A DNA stretch of 64,000 nucleotides, from NCBI GenBank assembly GCA_029547805.1, contig JAKPOP010000017.1, positions 1 to 64,000 of the forward strand, given 5' to 3'. This DNA is from Deltaproteobacteria bacterium. GTDB taxonomy: Bacteria > Myxococcota_A > UBA9042 > DTJE01. Shown here one piece after another: positions 36,452 to 47,748 of this stretch (position 1 is the first letter of the stretch; every line of letters starts with the position of its first letter). The translations under genes and the position numbers were made by a program. A model generated the notes under the pieces. It was not told the DNA's origin and did not search any database. It saw only the letters and a program-made list of their open reading frames with translations.

Positions 36452-38857
36452 ATGCGACCCCGATGGCACACCTGGCAGGTGATCGGATGGGCGATGGCGA
36501 CCTGCACGCTGGCCGCCTGCGAGCCTTCAGACACGACGTCGTCCCTGGACCTTGGCCAGGACCTGCCGCCGGAGGCCCTGGGAGACCTCCCGGGAGAGGG
36601 ACCGGCGGACACCGCCGTGGAGGACGTCCGGTCCGATGGCCCTGGAGACCTGCCGGACGCCCCCCTGGGGGCCGTGGACCGGGTCAACACGCGCATCGGC
36701 ACGGGGGGACGGGGGTGGTTCGCCGGCAGCGCCTTTGTAGGGGCACAGGCCCCCTTCGGGCAGGTCCAGGCGGGCCCCGACGGCCGGGACGACTACCAGC
36801 TGCCGCCAGACCACTGCAGCGGCTTCAACAGTGCGGACCACCACATCCTGGGGTTCAGCCACAGCCACCTCCACGGGACGGGCATCCCGGACCTCGCGGC
36901 GGTGGGCTTCCTGCCGTTCCGGGGAGAGGTGGACGCCGGCCCGGCGCTGGACGAGGGGCAGGGCTTCGACGCCGACAGTTTGCGGGGCACCGCCGGCCAT
37001 TTCCAGGTGACTCTGTCCGACGGGGTGCACGTGGAACTCACCGCCACCGACCTGGCGGCCGTGCACCGCTATTCCTGGCCTTCCGGAAACGCCCCGACGG
37101 CCCTGACCCTGCGCATCGACGTGGCCCACACCCTCTCGACCGGCAGGATCCAGGACGGACGTCTGGAGGTGCTGGAGGGCGCCGCGGGCGTCCGGATCAG
37201 CGCCTGGAACGTCGGGGAGTTCACCCGGGCCGAGGGACCCATTCCCCACTATCTGGCCGTGCGGTTCCGCTGGCCCCCGGACCGGTTCGGCACCTGGAAG
37301 GGTCAGGACCGGCAGCCGGGGGTCCGGGTGCAGGAAGGACCGGACACCGGCGCCTGGTTCACCTGGGACCTGGCCGCCGGGGAGGCCGTCGAGGTGGACG
37401 TCGGCCTCTCCTTCGTGGACCTGGACGGGGCGGTGGACAACCTGGCGGACCTCCCGGACGGCGGCTTCGACGGTGCCCTGCGGCAGACCCGGGAGGCCTG
37501 GGAGGCGGTGCTGGGCCGCGTGCGCTGCGAGGGAGGCAGCCCCGAGGACCAGGAGGTCCTGGCCATCGCGATCTACCACGCCCACCTGATGCCCAACCGC
37601 TTCATGGACCGGGACGGGCGCTATCGGGGCCTCGATGGCCAGGTCCATGGGAACCCGGGGTTCGTCCATCACACGAACTTCAGCCTCTGGGACACCTACC
37701 GGGGCCTCCACTCGCTGCTGGTGCTGCTGCAGCCCGACCGCCAGGCGGACCTGGTGCGTTCCCTCGTGCAGATGGCCCGGGAGGGGGGATTCCTGCCCAA
37801 GTGGCCTCTCGGTCCCTACTACACCAACGTGATGATCGGCTCCCCGGCCGACATGGTCATCGCCGAGACCTGGCTGAAGGGAATCCGGGACTTCGACGTG
37901 GACACGGCCTGGCAGGCCATGGTGGCCATCGCCAACGCGCCGCCACCCGCGGGACACCCCTACGCCGGTCGGGTGGGCATCGAGGACTACGTCCGGCTCG
38001 GCTATGTGCCGGTGGACCGCCAGAACCAGTCGGTGGCCCGAACGTTGGAGTTCGCGGTCGCCGACGCAGCGATGGCCCGCCTGGCCCGGGCCCTGGGGAA
38101 GACCGACGAGGCGGCCCGCTACGAGTCCCGATCCGCCAACTGGCGCAACCTCTTCGACCCGGCCCAGGGCTTCTTCGCGCCCCGAAAGGCCGCCGGCACC
38201 TTCGTGACCATCACGGACCCGACGGACCCGATGACCTTCCAGAACCGGCCCTACACCGAGGGCACGCCCTGGCAGTACCTCTGGCTGGTCCCCCAGGACC
38301 CCGAGGGACTCCGGGAGGTCCTGGGCGGCGCCGAGACGATGGCCGATCGGCTGGAGACCTTCTTCCAGCAGGGCCGACGGGAGCACGAGGAGATTTTCTC
38401 TCAGCCCAACGACGACCCCCTGTGGTGGTTCGGCAACCACCCCCGCTACTACTGGCACGGCAACGAGCCGGACCTCCACGCGGCCTTCCTGTTCCACGCC
38501 GCCGGGAGGCCGGACCGGGTGGGCCACTGGGTCCACTGGGCCGCCCGGACCCTCTACACGACCCGGGATGACGGGATCCCGGGCAACGACGACGCCGGCA
38601 CAATGGCCGCCTGGTACGTCTTCGCGGCCCTGGGCTTCTTCCCGATGCCCGGCGACGACCGGTACTGGGTCGGCAGTCCCCTCTTCCCCCGCTGCGAGGT
38701 GGACCTGCCCGGGGACCGCACCCTGACCGTCGAGGCCCCCGGGGCAGCCAACGGCCCTGCCTGGAGCCGGGTCACCTGGAACGGAGTCGAGGTTGCAGGG
38801 GGAGTTCTCCAGCACTCGGACCTGGTCCAGGGAGGCACCTTGCGCTTCGAGCCGTGA
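36452..38857 (+). CDS. GH92-type alpha-mannosidase lipoprotein
   Basis: This is an 801-residue exported glycosidase. The signal peptide ends LAAC (lipobox, Cys about 23), and a 50-residue Asp/Pro/Gly-rich tether follows. GH92 motifs are the N-terminal GGRGWFAGSAFVGAQAPFG, GFSHSHLHGTG, SLWDTYRGLHSLL and GNDDAGTMAAWYVF, the last carrying the catalytic Glu/Asp region and Ca2+ ligands. GH92 enzymes are Ca2+-dependent exo-alpha-mannosidases, often 1,2-specific, acting on N-glycans or fungal mannan. GGAGGAG sits before ATG 36452. Confidence 0.88.
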   Translation: MRPRWHTWQVIGWAMATCTLAACEPSDTTSSLDLGQDLPPEALGDLPGEGPADTAVEDVRSDGPGDLPDAPLGAVDRVNTRIGTGGRGWFAGSAFVGAQAPFGQVQAGPDGRDDYQLPPDHCSGFNSADHHILGFSHSHLHGTGIPDLAAVGFLPFRGEVDAGPALDEGQGFDADSLRGTAGHFQVTLSDGVHVELTATDLAAVHRYSWPSGNAPTALTLRIDVAHTLSTGRIQDGRLEVLEGAAGVRISAWNVGEFTRAEGPIPHYLAVRFRWPPDRFGTWKGQDRQPGVRVQEGPDTGAWFTWDLAAGEAVEVDVGLSFVDLDGAVDNLADLPDGGFDGALRQTREAWEAVLGRVRCEGGSPEDQEVLAIAIYHAHLMPNRFMDRDGRYRGLDGQVHGNPGFVHHTNFSLWDTYRGLHSLLVLLQPDRQADLVRSLVQMAREGGFLPKWPLGPYYTNVMIGSPADMVIAETWLKGIRDFDVDTAWQAMVAIANAPPPAGHPYAGRVGIEDYVRLGYVPVDRQNQSVARTLEFAVADAAMARLARALGKTDEAARYESRSANWRNLFDPAQGFFAPRKAAGTFVTITDPTDPMTFQNRPYTEGTPWQYLWLVPQDPEGLREVLGGAETMADRLETFFQQGRREHEEIFSQPNDDPLWWFGNHPRYYWHGNEPDLHAAFLFHAAGRPDRVGHWVHWAARTLYTTRDDGIPGNDDAGTMAAWYVFAALGFFPMPGDDRYWVGSPLFPRCEVDLPGDRTLTVEAPGAANGPAWSRVTWNGVEVAGGVLQHSDLVQGGTLRFEP

Positions 38858-38866
38858 CGGGGCGGG

Positions 38867-39955
38867 TCATCCCCCCGGCAGGTCCCGGATGCCCAGTTCC
38901 GCTGCCAGGACCTTGCGGAACATCCCCTTGTCCAGGGCCCGGTCCATGGCATCCCGAGGCTCCACCTCCCGGCGACGGACCAGGTCCAGCAGGCTGTCGT
39001 CCATCGCCACCATGCCCAGGCGCCTCCCGGTCTTGATTGCCGTCTCGATCAGGTGGGGCTTCCCGTCGCGGATCATCGCCGGCAGCCCCTGGGTCCAGAA
39101 GAGCAGTTCGATGGCCGGGACCCGGCCCCCGGACCGCCGGGGCAGCAACTGCTGGGCCAAAATGCCCCGAAGCACCCCCGCCAGCACGCTCCGGACCACC
39201 TCCTGGTCCTGGCTCGGAAAGACGTTGACCAGCCGGTCCACGCTCCGGGAGGCACTGTTCGTGTGCAGCGTCGCGAGTACCAGGACGCCCGTCTCGGCGG
39301 CCTGCAGGGCCATCTGGATCGTCTCCAGGTCCCGCAACTCCCCTACCAGGATCACGTCCGGGTCCTCCCGGAGGGCCAGCCGAAGGGCCTCGGCGAAGGA
39401 GACCGCCGACGACCCGATCTCCCGCTGGGTGATCCGGGCCAGGCGGTTCTCGTGGATGTGCTCGATGGGGTCCTCGATGGTCAGGATGTGGATGCGCCGG
39501 CTCCGGTTCAGGTGGTCGATCAGGGCCGCCAGGGTCGTGCTCTTGCCGGAACCCGTGGGCCCGGTGACCAGCACAAGCCCGTCGGGGTACTCCACCAGGC
39601 GGGAGACCTGGGCCGGCAGCGACAGGTCCTGGAACGACAGCGACAGGCTCGGGACATGGCGAAAGACCGCCCCGGTCCCCCGCTCCTGCCGGAAGAGATT
39701 GCCCCGGAACCGGCCGAGGCCCTCCACCGCATGGGCGAAATCCAGGTCTCCCGTCTCCAGGAACCGGACCAGCAGGTCCTCGGGGAGGGCCCGACGCAGC
39801 ATCCCCACGAGGTCCTCGTCCCCCAGGGCCTGGAGGTGCAGGGGCACCATCTCCCCCAGAAGCCGCAGGATCGGGGGATGTCCCGCACAGAGGTGCAGGT
39901 CCGAGGCCCCCTGCTCCACCGCAATCTCCAGCAGGCGGTCCAGGTCCCAGGTCAT
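38867..39955 (-). CDS. PilT/PilU-type twitching ATPase
   Basis: The 362-residue retraction ATPase of type IV pili has the N-terminal QGASDLHL motif, Walker A GPTGSGKST, the Asp box IEDPIE, Walker B DVILVGE, and His box ATLHTNSA. AIRNLIRE, which is PilT-specific, is replaced by a C-terminal region lacking it; the protein is closer to PilU-type paralogues. It overlaps the preceding HEAT-PilT gene by ATGA. No pilin or assembly gene is in the window. Confidence 0.9.
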   Translation of the reverse strand: MTWDLDRLLEIAVEQGASDLHLCAGHPPILRLLGEMVPLHLQALGDEDLVGMLRRALPEDLLVRFLETGDLDFAHAVEGLGRFRGNLFRQERGTGAVFRHVPSLSLSFQDLSLPAQVSRLVEYPDGLVLVTGPTGSGKSTTLAALIDHLNRSRRIHILTIEDPIEHIHENRLARITQREIGSSAVSFAEALRLALREDPDVILVGELRDLETIQMALQAAETGVLVLATLHTNSASRSVDRLVNVFPSQDQEVVRSVLAGVLRGILAQQLLPRRSGGRVPAIELLFWTQGLPAMIRDGKPHLIETAIKTGRRLGMVAMDDSLLDLVRRREVEPRDAMDRALDKGMFRKVLAAELGIRDLPGG

Positions 39956-41775
39956 GGCTGCCCTCCCCCGACCGCCGCCCGGAGGACCTCGGGGTTCTGG
40001 GCGCGACTCGCCGCGTCCTCCAGGGTGATGTCCCCGGCCCGGACCCGCTCCGCCAGCGCCACGTCCATCGTCCGCAGGCCCTCGCCCCGCCCCACCTGCA
40101 TCTGGGCCAGCAACTGGGCCAGTTTGTTCTCCCGGATCAGGGCCGATACGGCCATCGTGACCGGCAGCACCTCGAAGACCCCGACCCGCCCCTGTCCGTT
40201 GCGTCGCCGGACCAGCATCTGGGCCACCACGAGCCGCAGGGAGTCGGCCAGCATCAATCTCACCTGGGCCTGCTCCGCTGCCGGGAAGGACTCGATCAGA
40301 CGCTGGATCGCCCCCACCGCGGTGGGCGTGTGCAGAGTCGCCAGGACCAGGTGCCCCGTCTCGGCGGCCTCGATGGCCATGCGCATCGTCAGGAGGTCCC
40401 GCATCTCTCCCACCACGATCACGTCGGGGTCCTCCCGGAGGGCCGCCCGAAGGGCCGCGGGGAACGATGCCGAGTGGCGGCCGATCTCCCGCTGGTTCAC
40501 CAGGGCCCGCTTTCGCTCGTGGACGTACTCGATGGGGTCCTCGAGCATCACCACGTGACAGGCTCGCGCCTCGTTGATGCGGTCCACCAGGGCCGCCAGG
40601 GTGCTGGTCTTGCCGCTGCCGCTGCGCCCGGTGACCAGCACGAGGCCCTGGGAGAGCCCCGCCGCCTCCCGAACCTGGGGCGGCAGGCCCAGTTCCCGGG
40701 CATGGGGCGGCCGGGCGGGCACCAGGCGAAACACGGCGGACCAGCCCCGCCGCTCCTGGAAGACATTGACCCGGTGGCGGCCGATCCCCGGCAGGTCGTG
40801 GCTGAAGTCGCCTCCCATGGCCCGGAGGACCTCCTCCCGAAGGGCCTCGGGCACCACCGACAGCACCAGATCCCGACACTCGGACTCCGACAGGGCCGGC
40901 CCCTCGATCTCCCGCAACTCTCCGTGGATCCGGTAGGCCGGAGGCGATCCCGGGACCACGTGCAGGTCCGACGCCCCCTGGCGCCTGGCCTCGGCCAGCC
41001 ACCGTTCCAGGGGGGTCCGATCCCCACCCGCCTCCACCACCGGTTGCAGGTCCTCTTCGGGCAGGGAGACCCCCAGGTCCAGGGCCATCGATGCCGCCCC
41101 TGCAGCCGCGGCCTGCCGGACCCGAGGCATCGGATCCTCCCGGGCCACCCGGGCCAGGTAGGGAATCAGGCGCCGGTCCTGGAACCCCGCCAGGGCCCCG
41201 ATCGCCTCCAGACGGACCTCCGGAGAGGGATCCTGGAGGTGGCGGGCCAGGACCCCCATGGTCTCGGGGATGCCTCGTTGGCGCAGCATCGCCACCGCAG
41301 TCCAGCGCAGGTCCTCCCGGTCCAGGGAGGTCACCAGCAGCGACGTGGCCCTCCGGTCGTCCATCGCTCCGACGGCCTGCAGGGCCAGCACCGCCGCGAA
41401 GCGATCCTCCCCCTCCAGCACCCGCTCCAGCCCCGGCAGCAGGTCCGGCAGCCCCAGGACCTTCGCGAAGTCCAACACGAGCCGCAGGTCCCGCCCCTTG
41501 CAGGTCTCCAGGCGCCGAAGGATGGGACCGACCCAGCGCGTCCCTCCCTCGGCCAGAACCCCTTTGAGGCGCCCCCGGAGCACCGGCATCAGGCGATACT
41601 GGGCCCGGAGGACCGCCAGGGCCGGATCCGACGCCGGGGTCCCCGGGTCCCGCCCCCCGCGGTCGTAGGCCTCGACGGCCCCCAGGACCGCCTCCAGGGC
41701 CTTTCGCCGGGGCACCTCGCCCCCGTCCAGCAGCACCGGGATCACCTGGAAGAACGACGTGCGCCTGTCATCCAT
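39952..41775 (-). CDS. HEAT-repeat/PilT fusion ATPase
   Basis: The 607-residue protein starts with about 240 residues of alpha-helical HEAT-like repeats (for example RRATSLLVTSLDREDLRW, RQRGIPETMGVLARHL, RRLIPYLARVAREDPMPR). A complete PilT domain follows: GASDLHV 267-273, Walker A GRSGSGKT (383-390), LEDPIE, Walker B DVIVVGE (451-457), ATLHTPTA and MLVRRRNG. ATG 41775 follows AGGAT. HEAT units probably anchor the motor to a partner; the fusion is in one open frame, so it is not a sequencing frameshift. It is coupled to the simple PilT gene. Confidence 0.87.
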   Translation of the reverse strand: MDDRRTSFFQVIPVLLDGGEVPRRKALEAVLGAVEAYDRGGRDPGTPASDPALAVLRAQYRLMPVLRGRLKGVLAEGGTRWVGPILRRLETCKGRDLRLVLDFAKVLGLPDLLPGLERVLEGEDRFAAVLALQAVGAMDDRRATSLLVTSLDREDLRWTAVAMLRQRGIPETMGVLARHLQDPSPEVRLEAIGALAGFQDRRLIPYLARVAREDPMPRVRQAAAAGAASMALDLGVSLPEEDLQPVVEAGGDRTPLERWLAEARRQGASDLHVVPGSPPAYRIHGELREIEGPALSESECRDLVLSVVPEALREEVLRAMGGDFSHDLPGIGRHRVNVFQERRGWSAVFRLVPARPPHARELGLPPQVREAAGLSQGLVLVTGRSGSGKTSTLAALVDRINEARACHVVMLEDPIEYVHERKRALVNQREIGRHSASFPAALRAALREDPDVIVVGEMRDLLTMRMAIEAAETGHLVLATLHTPTAVGAIQRLIESFPAAEQAQVRLMLADSLRLVVAQMLVRRRNGQGRVGVFEVLPVTMAVSALIRENKLAQLLAQMQVGRGEGLRTMDVALAERVRAGDITLEDAASRAQNPEVLRAAVGGGQP

Positions 41776-41896
41776 CCTGACCGCCCCGCCCGATCCCCCG
41801 CTCGATGCTTCACGGACCGCATTCCGAGCATAGCCCGTCCCGAGGGTCCCCGTCACCCCGGTTCCCGTTCCCGGGCGGCCACGGTCGGGTCCGACG

Positions 41897-44416
41897 TCAG
41901 CGTCCCCGGAGCGTCATCGAGACCTTCAGGATGTCCGCCAGCACCCCGGCGGCGGTCACGGCGCCACCGGCCCCGGACCCCTGGACCAGCAGCGGGTACT
42001 CCAGGAACCGGTCCGTGGTGAAGGCCACGAAGGCCTCGGTTCCCCGAAGTCGCGTCGCAGGATGGTCCCGGTCCACGGCCATGGGCCCCACCTGCACCAC
42101 CGGCTCCCCCGGCCCCGGCTCCGGATCGATGCGGGCCAGATAGCGGATCACCCGCCCCTCCGCTGCCACCTGATCCCGCCAGGCCCCGAAGGCCTCGTCG
42201 GCCCCCTGGAGCGCCTGGAAAAAGGCCTCGACCCCCGCTCCGGGATCCAGGCCCAGGTCCACCAGCGGCACCACCCGGACGTCGGCCAGCGACAGAGGCA
42301 GGCCCAGTTCTCGGGCCAGGATCAGGGCCTTCCGGGCCACGTCCATCCCCGACAGGTCCTCGGCCGGATTCGGCTCCGTGTAGCCCAGGTCCCGGGCCCG
42401 CCGCACGGCCTCCGACAGCCGTTTCCCCTGCATCACCTCGTTCACCACGAATCCCAGCGTCCCCGAGAAGGACCCCTCGATCCGCCGCACCCGGTCCCCG
42501 GTCCGGACCAGATTCTTCAGCGTGTCGATGACCGGGAGGCTGGCCCCCACCGTGGTCTCGTAGTGGTAGAAGCGGTGGTTGCGCCTGGCTGATTCCATCA
42601 GCCGCTCCCGGGTCTCCCAGGGGATCGTGAGGGGCTTCTTGTTCGCCGCCACGACGTGGATGCCCCGCTCGAAGGCCTCCTGGTAGACGGCCTCCATTCC
42701 CTCGGCGGCGGTGCAGTCCACCAGCACCGGCACTGGCAGTCTTCGAAGTCGATCCAGCAGGGGCCTCACGTCGGGGACACCGTCCCCGGGCCAGGGGGCC
42801 ATCCGTTCCTGCCACCGCGCCGGGTCCAGGCCCTCGGGGTCGAAGGCCATTCCACGCTGTCCCACGACGCCCACCAGGTCCAGGTCCGCATCGTGGCGTT
42901 CCGCCAGCGTGGCCCGTTCCGAGGCGATCTGGGCCAGCAGGTGCCCCCCGACGGTCCCCTTCCCCAGCACCAGCAAGGAGACCTGCTGGTGGGCCAGGTT
43001 GAACGCCGCATGGACGGTCCGGACCGCCACCTGGGTGTCCTCGGCGTCGATCACGCAGGAGATGGACCGGGAACTGGCCCCCTGGGCCGCGGCCCGGATG
43101 TTCACCCCCACGGCCCCGAGGGCGTGGAAGAACCGCCCGGCGACCCCGACGGTCTGCCCCATGGCCTCGGCGACCAGCGTCAGCAACGTCACCGGGGACC
43201 GGACCGCCACCGACTCCACCTCGCCGCGGCCCAGTTCCAGGGCCAGTTCCTCCTCGATGACCTCCCGGGCCCGGGCCTGCTCCCGGACGGGCACCACCAC
43301 CGCGAAGGCCTGTCCGTGGGCCGACTGGCTGGACATCCAGATGGTCAGCCCCGCGTCCTCGAGGGCCCGGAGCAGGCGCCCTCCCACCGGGGCCTGCTTG
43401 GCGATGCGCCGGACCTGGACCCCCAGCAACGCCAGGTTCTCGAGGCTCGTGACCGAGGTCGCCGCGGACCGGTCGCTGGCCCCCCGGGCGTCGATCAGGG
43501 TCCCAGGGTCCCCCGGCACCATCGTGTTCCGGATGCGCATGGGGATCCCGGACTCGATCAGGGGAATCAGGGTCCGGGGATGGAACATGCTGGCGCCGAA
43601 GTCCACCAGTTCCAGGGCCTCCATGTAGGACAGGTGCGCCAGGGGATACGCATCCTTCACGATCCCCGGATCGGCCGTCATCACTCCCGACACGTCGGTC
43701 CAGACGATCACCTCCCGGGCCTGCAGGAACTTCGCCAGCAGCGTCGCCGTGTAGTCCGACCCGTTGCGGCCCAGCGTGGTGGTCCGACCGTCCCGGGTGG
43801 CCCCGATGAAGCCCGTGACCACCGGCAGTCTCCCCTCCCAGCCGACGGCCCTCTCCCGCAGCCGCGCCTCGCTCTCGGAACACTCGACCCGGGCCGCCCC
43901 GAAGCCGTCGTCGGTCACGAGCCACTCCCGGGCGTCCACCATCTGCGCCGGGAGACCCCTGGCCTTGAGCAGGGCCGCCAGCACCGTCGCACTGAGGCGC
44001 TCCCCGAAGGACAACACCAGATCCAGGGTCTGGGGCGTCCGCTCCCGCAACAGCGAGACCCCATAGAGCAACTGCCGCAACTCGGTGAATCGCTCCCGGA
44101 CGGCCGGCACCAGGGGGACCCGCTCCCCGGCAGAACCCATTCGCTCCTCGATGGCCCGCAATCCCACCAGGCCGTTCGTCGTGGTGAGGTCCATCAGGTC
44201 GTCCAGCACCCGCTCCGCCCGATCCAGGTGCCCCGCAACCGCCAGGTCCGCCGCCTCGATGAGCCGATCGGTGGAGTGCTGCATGGCCGATACCACCACG
44301 ACCAGCGGCGCCTCCTGCCAGGAGTCGGCAACGATCTCCACCACCCGAAGCAGGCGATCGGGAGACCCGACCGAGGTCCCCCCGAACTTCATCACCCGGA
44401 CCTGTGCCCCGTTCAT
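41897..44416 (-). CDS. thrA: bifunctional aspartokinase / homoserine dehydrogenase I
   Basis: The 839-residue ThrA makes aspartyl phosphate and reduces aspartate semialdehyde to homoserine. The kinase starts with KFGGTSVGS at 10-18. Two ACT regions (about 310-465) have LLALGVQ-like and SSRSISC motifs for threonine feedback. The dehydrogenase (about 470-839) has VLGKGTVGG (NAD(P) loop), AANKKPLTIP and the catalytic TEPNPAEDLSG region. Size is as in enteric ThrA. It follows metX (ATGA overlap), so homoserine made here goes to the acetyl-transfer step. Confidence 0.95.
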   Translation of the reverse strand: MNGAQVRVMKFGGTSVGSPDRLLRVVEIVADSWQEAPLVVVVSAMQHSTDRLIEAADLAVAGHLDRAERVLDDLMDLTTTNGLVGLRAIEERMGSAGERVPLVPAVRERFTELRQLLYGVSLLRERTPQTLDLVLSFGERLSATVLAALLKARGLPAQMVDAREWLVTDDGFGAARVECSESEARLRERAVGWEGRLPVVTGFIGATRDGRTTTLGRNGSDYTATLLAKFLQAREVIVWTDVSGVMTADPGIVKDAYPLAHLSYMEALELVDFGASMFHPRTLIPLIESGIPMRIRNTMVPGDPGTLIDARGASDRSAATSVTSLENLALLGVQVRRIAKQAPVGGRLLRALEDAGLTIWMSSQSAHGQAFAVVVPVREQARAREVIEEELALELGRGEVESVAVRSPVTLLTLVAEAMGQTVGVAGRFFHALGAVGVNIRAAAQGASSRSISCVIDAEDTQVAVRTVHAAFNLAHQQVSLLVLGKGTVGGHLLAQIASERATLAERHDADLDLVGVVGQRGMAFDPEGLDPARWQERMAPWPGDGVPDVRPLLDRLRRLPVPVLVDCTAAEGMEAVYQEAFERGIHVVAANKKPLTIPWETRERLMESARRNHRFYHYETTVGASLPVIDTLKNLVRTGDRVRRIEGSFSGTLGFVVNEVMQGKRLSEAVRRARDLGYTEPNPAEDLSGMDVARKALILARELGLPLSLADVRVVPLVDLGLDPGAGVEAFFQALQGADEAFGAWRDQVAAEGRVIRYLARIDPEPGPGEPVVQVGPMAVDRDHPATRLRGTEAFVAFTTDRFLEYPLLVQGSGAGGAVTAAGVLADILKVSMTLRGR

Positions 44417-45471
44417 GGCCCCTTCCCTCCTCCGGTTCCCCGGTCCTGGAACTCCCGCACCATGGCCGACAGTTCGTCCGTCTGGATCAGGAACCCATCG
44501 TGACCGTCCCGAGAATGGAGCGTGGCCAGCCGGGCTCCCGGAATGCCCCGGGCCAGTTCCTCCTGTTCCACCGGCGGATAGAGGACGTCACTGTCAATGG
44601 CCACCACGAGCGTTGCCGCTCGAATCCGTGCCAGGGCCGCCTCGACGCCCCCGCGGCCCCGCCCCAGGTCATGGGAGTCCATCGCCCGGGTCAATGTCAT
44701 GTAGGTGTTGGCGTCGAAGCGCCGGACCAGTTTCTCCCCCTGGTACCTCAGATAGGACTCCACCGCGAAGATCCCCGTCCCGTCCTGGGGACGCCGCCCG
44801 AAGCGGTCCTGGAAGGATTCCCGGGTCCGGTAGGTGCACATGGCGACCATCCGGGCCGCCGCAAGCCCCGCCGCCGGGGGCCGATCCGGGGCATAGAGCC
44901 CTCCCCGCCATTCCGGGTCCGCCCGGATCGCCTGTCGCTGGGCCTCGGACCAGGCAATGCACCAGGCCGAGTGGGCCGCCGAGGTGGCAATGGGGACCGC
45001 CGCGGCCACCCGATCCGGGGCCATGACCGCCCACTCCAGCGCCTGCATGCCCCCCAGGGACCCGCCGATCACCATCGCCACCCGCCGGACGCCCAGTCGA
45101 GTCAGCACCGCGGACTGCACCGCCACCATGTCCCGGATGGTCACCTCTGGGAAGTCCGGACCGTAGCCGCGTTGCGCCCCCGGCATCGGCGACGTGGGAC
45201 CCGTGGTGCCGTAGCAGGACCCCAGGATGTTCTGGCAGACGATGAAATCCCGGTCCGGGTCCAGGGCCTTCCCGGCCCCGAACATCCCGTGCCACCAGTC
45301 ATCGGCGTCGGCAGACCCCGTCAGGGCGTGACAGACCACCACCCCGTTGCTGCCGGAGGCGTTGATCCGGCCCCAGGTCCGGTAGGCCACCTGCACATGG
45401 AAGAGCCGTGCCCCTGACTCCAGCCGCCAGTCTCCCGGCAGGTCCATGATCTGGGTCCCTGGCGATATCAC
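44413..45471 (-). CDS. metX: homoserine O-acetyltransferase
   Basis: The 352-residue alpha/beta-hydrolase-fold acyltransferase has nucleophile S138 in GGSLGGMQALEW, acid Asp in VAIDSDVLYPP and His in SRDGHDGFL. The oxyanion/entry motif NILGSCYGTTGP is typical. It acylates homoserine on the way to methionine; acetyl- versus succinyl-CoA specificity is inferred only from family name. GTG 45471 is preceded by AGGAGG at 5 bases. It leads the metX-thrA operon and is preceded by a long leader. Confidence 0.92.
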   Translation of the reverse strand: MISPGTQIMDLPGDWRLESGARLFHVQVAYRTWGRINASGSNGVVVCHALTGSADADDWWHGMFGAGKALDPDRDFIVCQNILGSCYGTTGPTSPMPGAQRGYGPDFPEVTIRDMVAVQSAVLTRLGVRRVAMVIGGSLGGMQALEWAVMAPDRVAAAVPIATSAAHSAWCIAWSEAQRQAIRADPEWRGGLYAPDRPPAAGLAAARMVAMCTYRTRESFQDRFGRRPQDGTGIFAVESYLRYQGEKLVRRFDANTYMTLTRAMDSHDLGRGRGGVEAALARIRAATLVVAIDSDVLYPPVEQEELARGIPGARLATLHSRDGHDGFLIQTDELSAMVREFQDRGTGGGKGP

Positions 45472-45632
45472 GCGTCCTCCTTCCGAGTGTCCCGGCTCCG
45501 CGACGCACCGTCGATTTCGGAGATTGGGCCGGAAAGGGATTCAGGCGGTGGGCCGCCGACCCCTCCCCGGCCCGGGACACATCATCCCGGTTCCGACGAG
45601 GGGCCTGCCTGTGCCAGGTCGGCGCATCATGG
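45472..45632 (-). promoter_or_regulatory. structured leader of the metX-thrA operon
   Basis: About 160 nt lie between the predicted start site (near 45632) and the GTG. Reading the transcript, stems are seen at CCGAC 45622-45618 with GUCGG 45597-45593, CCGGGA 45590-45585 with UCCCGG 45577-45572 (7-nt loop), and GGCGG 45557-45553 with CCGCC 45548-45544. A 10-bp bulged hairpin lies at 45522-45496. CUUUCCG (45536-45530) could instead pair with CGGAAGG (45485-45479), overlapping the ribosome site. These two states are mutually exclusive through CCGG 45532-45529. No known SAM riboswitch sequence was matched. Confidence 0.4.
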
Positions 45633-45637
45633 AGGCG

Positions 45638-45666
45638 AACCTAGGAGAAGCGGCGTCGGAGGTCAA
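45638..45666 (-). promoter_or_regulatory. promoter of metX-thrA
   Basis: On the minus strand TTGACC (45666-45661), 17 bases, then TAGGTT (45643-45638). It is the best evidence that the operon has a leader of about 160 nt. The rest of the metX/MopE-repeat intergenic region (45667-45800) shows nothing else convincing. Confidence 0.5.
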
Positions 45667-45800
45667 GAGAAGCGACGCCTTGCCCCGTGGTGGCGCGATG
45701 ATGGCCCCTCCGCACCTCCAGCGGGGAGGCCCACGGACCTTGCCAGGATGCCTCTGGCCACCGGCCCCGAATTGCCACGCCGGGCACCGGAGAAAACGGC

Positions 45801-45806
45801 TAGAAT
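45801..45806 (+). promoter_or_regulatory. -10 box before the MopE-repeat gene
   Basis: TAGAAT lies 28 bases ahead of the ATG at 45834. A TTGCCA at 45772-45777 is too distant (23-base spacer) to count as a normal -35, so the promoter may need an activator or has a degenerate -35. CTGGAGG before the ATG is the ribosome site. Confidence 0.35.
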
Positions 45807-45833
45807 GACTCGGCGCCTTGCTGGAGGTTCCCG

Positions 45834-47654
<1,821 letters not shown>

Positions 47655-47748
47655 GGAGCCGGCCTCCCGGCCTGTCCCGCTGCCGATCCCGGGCCCCGAT
47701 CCCCGGCGATGGGATCCCCCCGTTCTCCCCCATGACCGGCCATGTTCT

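Noticed and set aside
45472-45632. Known SAM-I, SAM-II or SAH riboswitch before metX
   Set aside because: The conserved core strings of these classes were not found; only a structured leader is claimed.
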